Part shown: in pieces, positions 7,452 through 13,931 of the stretch
Layout: the number at the start of each line of letters is the position of its first letter
Numbering within the stretch: the first letter of the stretch is position 1
Source: a virus
Direction: 5' to 3' (one strand)
Virus record (IMG/VR): IMGVR_UViG_3300042691_024482
Coordinates: 1 to 24,795 of that record
Length of the DNA: 24,795 bases
Program-made: the position numbers and the translations under genes
The notes under the pieces: generated by a model
Told to the model about the DNA's origin: nothing
The model's database searches: none
The model's input: only the letters and a program-made list of their open reading frames with translations

Positions 7452-9225
7452 CGGAATCAAGCCATGATCCAAATTCCTTCGCTCCGGTTGCCGTATACAA
7501 ATTGGCGTCAAGGTCCGCCATCGAAAGATCGGCCGCGAAGGCGTCGCGGACATGACCATAACGAATCATGTCAATGATCAGGCTCTTGAACGCTTCAGGC
7601 GTGTCCGCCACAAGCCCGCCGAGGCCTACGGCCCGCAACATGGCCGGCCCGATCCGGTTGAACCATCGATCGCCCTCAAGGGCTATCACGGGCTTCCTGA
7701 GCCACAAATTATCAGAAACCGTGTTCGAACCGGCAAAAGGGTGGCAATCAATCGCAAAATCGGCCCGTTCCATTTGTGCCATGTACTCGCTGTATTCGAG
7801 GTGCGGGTAAACGACAACTTCGCACGCGGTGATCGCTTCGCCCATGTCGCGAAGAAATGCCCCGAATCCGCCGCGGTTCGTTGCGGCCCCGCCAGCGAAC
7901 ACTTGCAGCTTGACCTTAGAACCGTCATCGGCCACCGCTTCGCCGATCGCTTGGTTGACAAGATCCAGAAATGGCCGCGTTACTTTTTGCCCGTACCACG
8001 ATGCATTGATCAGGACGCCATCAAAATCTTTTGCCGTGCCTTGTGGCTCATAGGTTGGCTTGGCATGAGTTGCACCAAAACCGGGTAGCCTTACGAGAAA
8101 TTCGCTGTAGTTAGCCTGATGCTCGGGATTTTCGACCAATTGACCGGAAATGAAATAGTCGATTTCGCTTCCGAATGTACTGACGGGGTGCCCGGTCATC
8201 ATGATTTGAATGGGAGCAATCCGCATATTCGAAAGCAGGATCGACGATCCGGTCATGCCGACATCCGGATAAATGACAACGGCAAGGCCAAGGTTATTGA
8301 GCGGATCGGTGTTGAGCAGTTCGCCGTCAAAATCCAGCTTGAACGATTCAGCGAAAAGCGATGTATCAAGGTCTTCGGGCTTGCGGATTGTCGATATCAG
8401 GATAAGCCGGTAATCGGCCGCAAGGGCTTCGATATAGGCTTTAAGCGTCCGATAAACGGAATGACCCTCAAACCACAAGTCCGAAATGACCGCAATCGTG
8501 CGGGATGGCTTGCCGCCTTCAATTTGAGGAACGGTCTTTTTGACCGCATGATTGATCCAGCTTTTCAGATTTCTTTCGGCTTCCATGGCGCCTAGGTACG
8601 TGCAGAGAAAATAGGGTTCTTGCACATTTTTCGTATAGCGATATCGGCCGCTGACTTGTCGTGCAAAGCTGATCAGCTTGTTTCGGCATCGCGTGTTCAC
8701 GTTGCCGGAAAATGTCGTCTTGAATGTTTCGTTGAGCCATGCCGAGGCCAGCGAAGGGGCGGCGGCAAAAAGCTCATCGAATCGAATGTCGCCATTGTTC
8801 CGGGCGGATAGCATGACGCATGATTTGAAAGCTTCTTGTTTTTGCCCGGCAAGGCTTGCGACAAAAGCGTCAGTGGTGTTATCGCCAGCCGTTGCGATGG
8901 CATTTGCGATTGTCGGATTATGCCATAGAAAGTTGCGGGAATGGCTTTCGGGAATCTGATAATCCGGCCGTGCGATGATTGCCAGCACGGAATTGATAGC
9001 CTGAGTGATTTCGCCCATGGATTGTGGCGAAGGCCCCCGGGAATCGGCTTCGATGGCCGAAAGGATTTCCAGAATCCATCGTGTCGCGGCAAAATGATCT
9101 CCGCTTGCGTAACTTGCCACCATAGCCGAAATAGGCCCATCATATCGACCTTGTTTCGGCGAATGAGGCCGAACGATTTCGATCGGCTTTGGCGGTGCGA
9201 TTGCGACTGATTCGGCCGTTGCCAT
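7420..9225 (-). CDS. large glycosyltransferase, GT41 / O-GlcNAc transferase-like C-terminal domain
   Basis: A 601-residue protein. The N-terminal 200 residues are helical without clear TPR consensus. From about residue 245 there is a Rossmann-type domain (RTIAVISDLWFEGHSVYRTLKAY). The C-terminal part reads YMAQMERADFAIDCHPFAGSN, then DNLWLRKPVIALEGDRWFNRI and GLGGLVADTPEAF. This matches the GT41/SPINDLY layout (DxxLDxxPYxGxTTxxDALWMGxPVVTLxGxxxxxRxxxS) with changes at several positions. GT41 enzymes add a single sugar to Ser/Thr of proteins. A strong GGGGAAAAGC leader precedes the ATG. Together with two GT-A enzymes downstream it suggests virion protein glycosylation. Specificity cannot be read from sequence. 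Confidence 0.8.
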   Translation of the reverse strand: MATAESVAIAPPKPIEIVRPHSPKQGRYDGPISAMVASYASGDHFAATRWILEILSAIEADSRGPSPQSMGEITQAINSVLAIIARPDYQIPESHSRNFLWHNPTIANAIATAGDNTTDAFVASLAGQKQEAFKSCVMLSARNNGDIRFDELFAAAPSLASAWLNETFKTTFSGNVNTRCRNKLISFARQVSGRYRYTKNVQEPYFLCTYLGAMEAERNLKSWINHAVKKTVPQIEGGKPSRTIAVISDLWFEGHSVYRTLKAYIEALAADYRLILISTIRKPEDLDTSLFAESFKLDFDGELLNTDPLNNLGLAVVIYPDVGMTGSSILLSNMRIAPIQIMMTGHPVSTFGSEIDYFISGQLVENPEHQANYSEFLVRLPGFGATHAKPTYEPQGTAKDFDGVLINASWYGQKVTRPFLDLVNQAIGEAVADDGSKVKLQVFAGGAATNRGGFGAFLRDMGEAITACEVVVYPHLEYSEYMAQMERADFAIDCHPFAGSNTVSDNLWLRKPVIALEGDRWFNRIGPAMLRAVGLGGLVADTPEAFKSLIIDMIRYGHVRDAFAADLSMADLDANLYTATGAKEFGSWLDSVIRSTPAGLA

Positions 9226-9244
9226 GCTTTTCCCCGTTTACCGG

Positions 9245-10063
9245 TTATTCCGCCACTTTCGGCGGATTCAATTCATTTTTCACCGCTACGGACAAAATCA
9301 GGACCGCTTGGCCGAAAGTGCCTTCAATGGCATCTCCGTTTAACCAGCAGCATCCTTTTTGCCCCCAGCGTTCTCCCCAACTGTTCACGCACTTGACAAG
9401 CCACCCATGCCGCCCGGTCCGTTTGAGACCGTAACCGCTCACGACGGCGTGATTATGCATCCCCGGCGAATTGCCCGGCACTCCGTCCCGGTCCAGCTGG
9501 TCGAATCCGCTATTGACGGCTATCGAGTGCATCATCGTTCCACGCAAGTGCGTTCCGACAATCCAGTCACGCCACTTACGGGGCTTTCCGGCCTGAATTT
9601 CGATCCGCCAATGTTTCGCGTCATCCCGGGCTTCCTGAGTGATTTTTCGCGGGCTGTAGACGCCATGCGGAACAAGATTTTCCCGGCAAGTTCCAACCGT
9701 GGCGGCAAGGTCAATTACGTCAGTAATGATCGCCCCGCGATCAATTCCATTGCATGCCAAGGCATAGAGAAACCAAGGCGAAAGATCGATGTCGCCGTAC
9801 CCGCCTTGCCAAAGCATCCGCTCCATGCCCGTTGCGGCCATATGGCCCGTACATGCCCCGATAGAGCCCTGATCCTTTATCCTGATCGGGAATTTCGGGT
9901 TGTCGAACAGGTCGAACGGGATAAGCTCAGAATCGGGCACATCCGGAATCTCTACCCAATTGATTTCGGCCTTGAATGCCATCGGGCTTTTTGCCCGTTC
10001 TGGATCGAAGCCTAGCTTTCGAGTCGTGCCATCCGCGTTAGTCCATTCTGGAAGCTCGCTCAC
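9245..10063 (-). CDS. papain-like (C1A-type) cysteine peptidase
   Basis: A 272-residue protein. The active-site block is KDQGSIGACTGHMAATGMER with Gln65 (oxyanion hole) and Cys71. The His is in GMHNHAVVSGYG (His205) and the Asn in KCVNSWGERWG (Asn227). The full Q-C-H-N set of the C1A family is therefore intact, and the NSWGxxWGxxG motif is exact. No propeptide or signal peptide is visible, so it would be made active in the cytoplasm or used as a virion protein. It starts with GTG overlapping the preceding stop as GTGA. C1A peptidases are unusual in phages. Processing of virion proteins or an attack on host surface protein are possible roles. Confidence 0.88.
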   Translation of the reverse strand: MSELPEWTNADGTTRKLGFDPERAKSPMAFKAEINWVEIPDVPDSELIPFDLFDNPKFPIRIKDQGSIGACTGHMAATGMERMLWQGGYGDIDLSPWFLYALACNGIDRGAIITDVIDLAATVGTCRENLVPHGVYSPRKITQEARDDAKHWRIEIQAGKPRKWRDWIVGTHLRGTMMHSIAVNSGFDQLDRDGVPGNSPGMHNHAVVSGYGLKRTGRHGWLVKCVNSWGERWGQKGCCWLNGDAIEGTFGQAVLILSVAVKNELNPPKVAE

Positions 10064-10632
10064 TTGCCTAAGGCCTCATCCATGGCCTTGACGACATCGG
10101 CCGGCCCCGTAACCGTGCGGCTAACGATGACCTTGCCCTTCGCAGTCTGGATCACCACGCAAGGCACACCACTGCGTCTTACGATTTCGCGAAATCCCAA
10201 GTCATCAACTTCGGGCTCGGTTGACCGAAATCCCCGAAACTGAATAAAACGGGCGGCCGCGGCGTCTCGGATCGATTGATCGTCGAGCCATGTGGCATCG
10301 CTTTTGTGTGGCGCGACGAACAAACAGACGAATGCGGGCTTATCAACATTGACGACGGGGGCAGGGGGCTTGGGCGGCGGTTCCGGCGTTGGCGTTGGTG
10401 CCGGTTGCGGTGTTGGCGGAACGGGCTTGCCATCGGGCGATTCCGTGAAAGTAACCTTGCCTGAATCAAGATCGACCCTGTAAAGCCGCCCCTGATCGGC
10501 GAATTCAACCACCTTGACCATCCGTGAAGGGATCGTCGCTTGCCCGTTCGCCATGGGTGCGGCAACGGCAATTGGCACGGCCATGATGAGTGGCGTTATG
10601 GATCGAATCACGATTGCAAAGCTGCAGGCCAT
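10060..10632 (-). CDS. exported protein with Pro-rich linker, thioredoxin-like C-terminus (tentative)
   Basis: A 190-residue protein. Residues 1 to about 30 form a signal-peptide-like segment (hydrophobic core ITPLIMAVPIAVAAP). A Pro/Thr-rich linker of about 25 residues follows the first small domain (residues 68-93). The C-terminal 95 residues contain PAFVCLFVAPHK, GVPCVVIQTAKGKVIVSRTVTG and a final helix. A cis-Pro-like VPCVVI strand and the terminal helix recall a thioredoxin fold, but no CxxC is present, so redox activity is unlikely. It overlaps the peptidase start by four bases. It may work with that peptidase at the cell envelope. This is inferred from order only. Confidence 0.7.
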   Translation of the reverse strand: MACSFAIVIRSITPLIMAVPIAVAAPMANGQATIPSRMVKVVEFADQGRLYRVDLDSGKVTFTESPDGKPVPPTPQPAPTPTPEPPPKPPAPVVNVDKPAFVCLFVAPHKSDATWLDDQSIRDAAAARFIQFRGFRSTEPEVDDLGFREIVRRSGVPCVVIQTAKGKVIVSRTVTGPADVVKAMDEALGK

Positions 10633-10642
10633 GATGAACAGG

Positions 10643-10960
10643 TTAGCCGATACCCAGAACGCTTTTGATCACGGCCAAAATGGCCCGTCCGCCTTTCGTT
10701 TCGGCAACGGCAACGTCGGCTTGCAATTGCTCGTTTTCAAGCCTTAGCCGCTCGATTTCCGCGTCTTTTGTGGCGATGGCTAATTTGACCCCGTTCAATT
10801 CTTCGGCCAATTCCGCGATTACATCTACCAACAGATCACCCGGCCTTTCTATCGATGTCTCGGGGATCCCGAAATCTTTTTCGTGATCCCCGGCTCTCAC
10901 GGCTTGTTTGAGCCATCTTATCGAACGATCGCGAACACGGGCGGACGCGGTGTCAACCAT
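10643..10960 (-). CDS. small coiled-coil protein
   Basis: A protein of about 105 residues if it starts at the ATG at 10960. The start is uncertain because no good Shine-Dalgarno precedes this ATG and the first 14 codons overlap the upstream small gene. Residues 50-85 form a strong heptad coiled coil (DVIAELAEELNGVKLAIATK, EIERLRLENEQLQADVAVAE). A short hydrophobic tail ILAVIKSVLGIG follows. A coiled coil ending in a hydrophobic segment in a run of membrane mini-proteins could fit a lysis accessory protein, but no family is recognised. Confidence 0.6.
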   Translation of the reverse strand: MVDTASARVRDRSIRWLKQAVRAGDHEKDFGIPETSIERPGDLLVDVIAELAEELNGVKLAIATKDAEIERLRLENEQLQADVAVAETKGGRAILAVIKSVLGIG

Positions 10961-11097
10961 GGAAAAACGGGTCGCGGTGCGGCCTGATAGATGATGATGG
11001 GCGGCGGCGGTTGCACGGCGGCAACCATGGGCGCCGGTTGTGGGCAAGTGCCGGTTGCGCATGATGCCGAAACCACGTAATAGATCACTGGGTTCAT
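10918..11097 (-). CDS. 59-residue Pro-rich mini-protein
   Basis: Opens with an ATG preceded by AGGGG and A-rich spacer, and overlaps the stop of the mini-gene upstream as ATGA. The protein begins MNPVIYYVVSASCATGTCPQ, with two Cys near the N-terminus, and continues with repeated Pro (QPPPPIII, APRPVFPWLTPRPP). The N-terminus looks like a short lipoprotein-type or membrane-exposed leader, but no proper lipobox is clear. Support comes from the Shine-Dalgarno and coupling. The composition is unusual enough that the reading needs protein evidence. Function unknown. Confidence 0.55.
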   Translation of the reverse strand: MNPVIYYVVSASCATGTCPQPAPMVAAVQPPPPIIIYQAAPRPVFPWLTPRPPVFAIVR

Positions 11098-11189
11098 TTT
11101 TTCCCCTTGTTCCCGTGTCGAACGATACCGATCAGGACGCCACCGGCGGCAATCATGATGACGAATCCGGCGAACGCTTCAACCGTCAT
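11094..11189 (-). CDS. 31-residue single-span membrane mini-protein
   Basis: A tiny frame, beginning MTVEAFAGFVIMIAAGGVLI and ending with a basic tail (RHGNKGKK). It has one obvious membrane span with positive residues at the C-terminus. It is tied to both neighbours by ATGA overlaps, at 11186-11189 and 11094-11097. The basic tail is partly the Shine-Dalgarno of the next gene read as protein. Such proteins occur in phage lysis cassettes as holin or antiholin partners, but size alone cannot decide this. Confidence 0.55.
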   Translation of the reverse strand: MTVEAFAGFVIMIAAGGVLIGIVRHGNKGKK

Positions 11190-11305
11190 CGGTTGCGGCC
11201 ATTCATGGTCATAAGTCCATGCAAAACGGCCGATGACGCGGCGATAGTTCGCGTGATGGTTGCCGCAATGATCAAAATCGCCAGAATCAAAACGACGATT
11301 GCCAT
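11186..11305 (-). CDS. 39-residue single-span membrane mini-protein
   Basis: Begins MAIVVLILAILIIAATITRT, a clear hydrophobic N-terminal span, followed by a short polar tail with Arg. A weak GAAGG element lies about 13 bases before the ATG. Its stop overlaps the next ATG as ATGA. It is the first of three consecutive coupled mini-genes located after two larger membrane-protein genes, so it fits a lysis-type or membrane cassette. No homologue is recognised. Confidence 0.5.
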   Translation of the reverse strand: MAIVVLILAILIIAATITRTIAASSAVLHGLMTMNGRNR

Positions 11306-11346
11306 ACTAGCGATCGCCTTCGCGAGTCTTACGATCGATGGCATCA

Positions 11347-11643
11347 TCACAGTATATCGATCGTCTTTTGGTCAATCGATGGCTTTCCCTGTCCCGCGTT
11401 GATTCGTGCAAGCTCGATTTCGCGATGGATTTCAAGTTTCGCTTCGGTTATGGCCCGCAAGTTCTGGACGTGTCGCCAGCCGATTACCGCCCCGCAAATT
11501 GTTCCTACCAGTGGCGAAAGTACCGACAACAACGTCGGATCGGTCGTTGCCGTGGCAAGCAACTTCAATCCGCTATAAACGGAAAAGAAGCTCCACACCC
11601 CGGCCCCGATCACGTCGTCGTTAAATATGTCGTCAAGCGTCAT
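11347..11643 (-). CDS. small membrane protein, holin candidate
   Basis: A 98-residue protein with two hydrophobic stretches (about residues 14-34, VWSFFSVYSGLKLLATAT, and 40-57, LSPLVGTICGAVIGW) and a charged C-terminal tail (about residues 62-98). This topology fits class II holins or related phage membrane proteins. Its ATG overlaps the previous stop as TAATG. Position in a run of membrane genes next to a peptidase gene adds mild support. It could equally be a non-lytic membrane protein. Confidence 0.6.
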   Translation of the reverse strand: MTLDDIFNDDVIGAGVWSFFSVYSGLKLLATATTDPTLLSVLSPLVGTICGAVIGWRHVQNLRAITEAKLEIHREIELARINAGQGKPSIDQKTIDIL

Positions 11644-11954
11644 TATCTTGCCTCTTTGAGCGGGTCGCCTTCGTCAAGGTACTTTTCGCCGATCTTGCGA
11701 GCACGAATGTACGCTGCCGCAATCGTCGCCAGTGTGGCCAATTCCATTTTATACGGCCCAATATACCAGCTTTGGAAGTCGCCTAGAATCGTCAGTGCCG
11801 CAAAAGTGGCAAATCCGATCAGTGTTGATTGCTGAAGTGATTTCGCAAGCGTTCGCATGAATTCGTCTCGGTTGAGGAAGCCCTTGAGGCTAACCCCATA
11901 ACCGGAATCTACGAAATCCTGCGACACTTTGGACGGCGTGATTTCAAATTTCAT
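11643..11954 (-). CDS. small membrane protein
   Basis: A 103-residue protein with an N-terminal soluble segment (EITPSKVSQDFVDSGYG), then two hydrophobic segments (STLIGFATFAALTILG and ELATLATIAAAYI) and a charged tail (RARKIGEKYLDEGDPLKEAR). The start overlaps the stop of the preceding gene as ATGA. Together with the next gene it forms a pair of two-span membrane proteins, which would fit a holin/antiholin pair. No signature motif exists to prove this. Confidence 0.6.
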   Translation of the reverse strand: MKFEITPSKVSQDFVDSGYGVSLKGFLNRDEFMRTLAKSLQQSTLIGFATFAALTILGDFQSWYIGPYKMELATLATIAAAYIRARKIGEKYLDEGDPLKEAR

Positions 11955-12133
11955 GCAAAGTACCCCCGTGAGAAATAAGCCGGTCGGCTTATGTTGGCAT
12001 GATCAGGTTTTTGACGGTCTTCTAAAGCCGTCAAGATGGCTTGCGTGTCGGCTTTGATATCGTCGATGGCTTTTTGCATCTTAGGATCAAATACCGTGAT
12101 CGTGGCTATTGCGGGCTTGCTTGCGTTACTCAT
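11951..12133 (-). CDS. hypothetical small protein
   Basis: A 60-residue soluble protein. A central helix KMQKAIDDIKADTQAILTAL is amphipathic and may form a coiled coil. The frame extends upstream to 12202, but the ATG at 12133 overlaps the sigma-like gene's stop as ATGA, so this start is chosen. It is charged and without membrane segments, unlike its downstream neighbours. Function unknown. Confidence 0.55.
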   Translation of the reverse strand: MSNASKPAIATITVFDPKMQKAIDDIKADTQAILTALEDRQKPDHANISRPAYFSRGYFA

Positions 12134-12552
12134 GCCGTGATGGCCTTTCGGGCTTTGGCTCTTCCACGAACCAAAAGCAGCTTGGCGGCCTTCCACGAGC
12201 AATTGAGGCTTTCAGCGATTTCTTGGCCGGTCATGTCGCTTTCATAGCAGAGACACAATGCCGCCCGCTCCCGATCGCTGCATTTGTGGAAATATTTATC
12301 AGGAATCGGATCGTTGCAACGTGTTTCGCCAATCAGGTCGTCAGGCAAGCCGGGGTTGAATCTTTTGTGCCTGTAGCGATCGCGTCGAAAATCGTTCCAT
12401 ACAAGCCTAGCCGATTGTCTGACGTTTCCGGTTGCGAGATAGTGCATGGCGGCGGATTGTCTTGCATCTTCCAAGTCCCAAATCGGCGAAAGCCTCAATC
12501 CGCAATGACGGCGAAGCAAAATGACACTGAGCGTTATTGCGTCATCGATCAC
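12130..12552 (-). CDS. sigma-70 region-4-like DNA-binding protein (phage sigma factor candidate)
   Basis: A 140-residue protein. The C-terminal half (residues 92-137) reads SDRERAALCLCYESDMTGQE, then EIAESLNCSWKAAKLLLVRG, then RAKARK. This is the helix-turn-helix of sigma-70 region 4 / ECF factors (xxRxxxxLxxxxgxxxxEIAexLgiSxxxVkxxlxRArxxLR). The N-terminal part has LEDARQSAAMHYLATGNVRQ and RLVWNDFRRDRYR, a weak echo of region 2. At 140 residues it is shorter than a normal ECF factor (about 180). It starts with GTG overlapping the previous stop. It could direct RNA polymerase to phage late genes or act as a regulator only. Confidence 0.7.
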   Translation of the reverse strand: MIDDAITLSVILLRRHCGLRLSPIWDLEDARQSAAMHYLATGNVRQSARLVWNDFRRDRYRHKRFNPGLPDDLIGETRCNDPIPDKYFHKCSDRERAALCLCYESDMTGQEIAESLNCSWKAAKLLLVRGRAKARKAITA

Positions 12553-12923
12553 GGGATGGATGCCTGAATATCAAGACCGGCCGCTTGCAGGAAGGCGGCA
12601 AACGATGGATTGTCGGGCGGTTGCGGCAGATTGTGCTGCACAAGCTGGCCGTCTTGCGTCCACAAGGCGGCAAACCATGATTGTGTACCTTTTTCAAATG
12701 CGGATGTCATCATGTCGCTGGCTACCCAGTCTTCGAGGCCTTGGGAAGCCCCCCACCACACGAGCCCCTGCCCGTTGGCCGCGTTCCATTCCGCACTTGG
12801 CGAACCCGGAATTGCGGTCAGACGGATCGAATGCTCGGTAACAAGCCCGCTTAGGTGCGTCATCGTGGCCGCGATAGCCCGCTTGGAATCAGGAACAGCC
12901 AAGTGAACTTGCAATCGAGCCAC
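12549..12923 (-). CDS. hypothetical protein
   Basis: A 124-residue protein with mixed helix and strand, four to five Trp (GLVWWGASQGLEDWV, SWFAALWTQDG) and a C-terminal FAAFLQAAGLDIQ. No recognised domain, signal or membrane segment. It starts with GTG one base after the LamG stop codon (TAA G GTG) and ends in a GTGA overlap with the sigma-like gene, so it is probably translated as part of the same block. A Trp-rich virion surface or fibre-associated protein would fit the place next to the LamG gene, but this is only positional. Confidence 0.65.
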   Translation of the reverse strand: MARLQVHLAVPDSKRAIAATMTHLSGLVTEHSIRLTAIPGSPSAEWNAANGQGLVWWGASQGLEDWVASDMMTSAFEKGTQSWFAALWTQDGQLVQHNLPQPPDNPSFAAFLQAAGLDIQASIP

Positions 12924-12924
12924 C

Positions 12925-13689
12925 TTACAGCCCCCATTTTGCCGATAGGTAGTCTTCGACCTGCGAGATTTCCGAAGCCGTCAACAGCCGGTTGTAGTGG
13001 ATCATTTCCGCTTCGTAAATCGTTGCGGCAGATGCATCCCAGTTGTTTTGCCAAGTCATGTTTGTGGAATTGAACGCCGCGTTCGATGCCAGATTAAGCG
13101 TCACGAATGCCGCTTTGTCACGCCTTAAGGCAACTTGCTGGCCAGCGATGTCAAAGCTCGCGACATATAAGCTCATGTTGGCCGTGAACCAGTTCGTTCC
13201 AAAAACGGTATTTGCGGTGTCGTTGTATGATCCGTGAAGAAATAGGTGAAATTGATTTGTTCGCCAGATCACCGTGTCCAGAAACGCCGTATCCGCACGG
13301 TGCCATCCGCCGGGAAGCGTTCCGCTAACATTCTTGAAGACCCGAAACTGCGTGCCCGTGTTTCTGTTTGTGCCGAAAAAACCGCCTGACGCTACCGATC
13401 CGGTTACAAGCCGCGTCGCACCAGCCGCGTCGGTAACGATAAGATTCTTCCCGTTCTGCGTCTGCGTTCCCCATGCGGGCCTGAGTAATGCGTTCGCTTG
13501 CGCTGCGTGCCTTGCGTTGCCGCTCTTGTCGTTCCACTGGCTGACGTTGTTCGACACGTCCAGTGTGATTGACCCGTTATCAGCGGCATCAAGCCACAAG
13601 GCAAGCCCGGCAAGATCTGTCGGCACAAATGCCGCAACGGCTTCGAGTGCCGACGAAGCATATTGAAGTTTTGATGTCCCGCGTCTCAA
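12925..13689 (-). CDS. LamG / concanavalin A-like lectin domain protein
   Basis: A 254-residue protein. After a short N-terminal segment it shows DLAGLALWLDAADNGSITLD and VSQWNDKSGNARHAAQ, the typical opening of LamG-like domains found in planctomycete and phage surface proteins. It closes with IYEAEMIHYNRLLTASEISQ and VEDYLSAKWGL, the usual C-terminal block (xxEixxYnrxLtxxExxxxxxYLxxKwgl). These domains bind carbohydrate. The gene is likely a virion decoration or receptor-binding protein. It starts with TTG overlapping the preceding stop as TTGA. It sits between portal and sigma-like gene, not with tail fibres. Confidence 0.8.
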   Translation of the reverse strand: MRRGTSKLQYASSALEAVAAFVPTDLAGLALWLDAADNGSITLDVSNNVSQWNDKSGNARHAAQANALLRPAWGTQTQNGKNLIVTDAAGATRLVTGSVASGGFFGTNRNTGTQFRVFKNVSGTLPGGWHRADTAFLDTVIWRTNQFHLFLHGSYNDTANTVFGTNWFTANMSLYVASFDIAGQQVALRRDKAAFVTLNLASNAAFNSTNMTWQNNWDASAATIYEAEMIHYNRLLTASEISQVEDYLSAKWGL

Positions 13690-13931
13690 GTGTAAACTAC
13701 CGTTGAGTTAGCCGAAGCGACGCCATAGAGCGTGCCTTGGTACACGTCCACATATACCGACGAATTGGCCGCAATCGAAGGCGAAGTCGTGTTCGATGGC
13801 GTCAGTGAATCGTTGGCCGTCATTTCGTAATATACAATTCCCGGCCCGTTATTCTGGACCCTGAGCGTCTTCAGCCCGTTCGGGCTGCTGAATATCGTCG
13901 TTTTCGCTGTCGTTACTGTCACGCCCGGCAT
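13686..13931 (-). CDS. small beta-rich protein, possible virion surface protein
   Basis: An 81-residue protein of mainly beta-type composition, with LRVQNNGPGIVYYEM and a Ser/Thr/Asn-rich remainder ending in YGVASANSTVVYT. An ATG at 13931 with a GGAGGG element nine bases upstream is preferred to the upstream start at 13985. The gene overlaps the disordered C-terminus of the portal by 83 bases in another frame. It leads directly into the LamG gene by a TTGA overlap. The pattern recalls small phage proteins placed beside LamG or fibre proteins, but no family is certain. Confidence 0.65.
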   Translation of the reverse strand: MPGVTVTTAKTTIFSSPNGLKTLRVQNNGPGIVYYEMTANDSLTPSNTTSPSIAANSSVYVDVYQGTLYGVASANSTVVYT

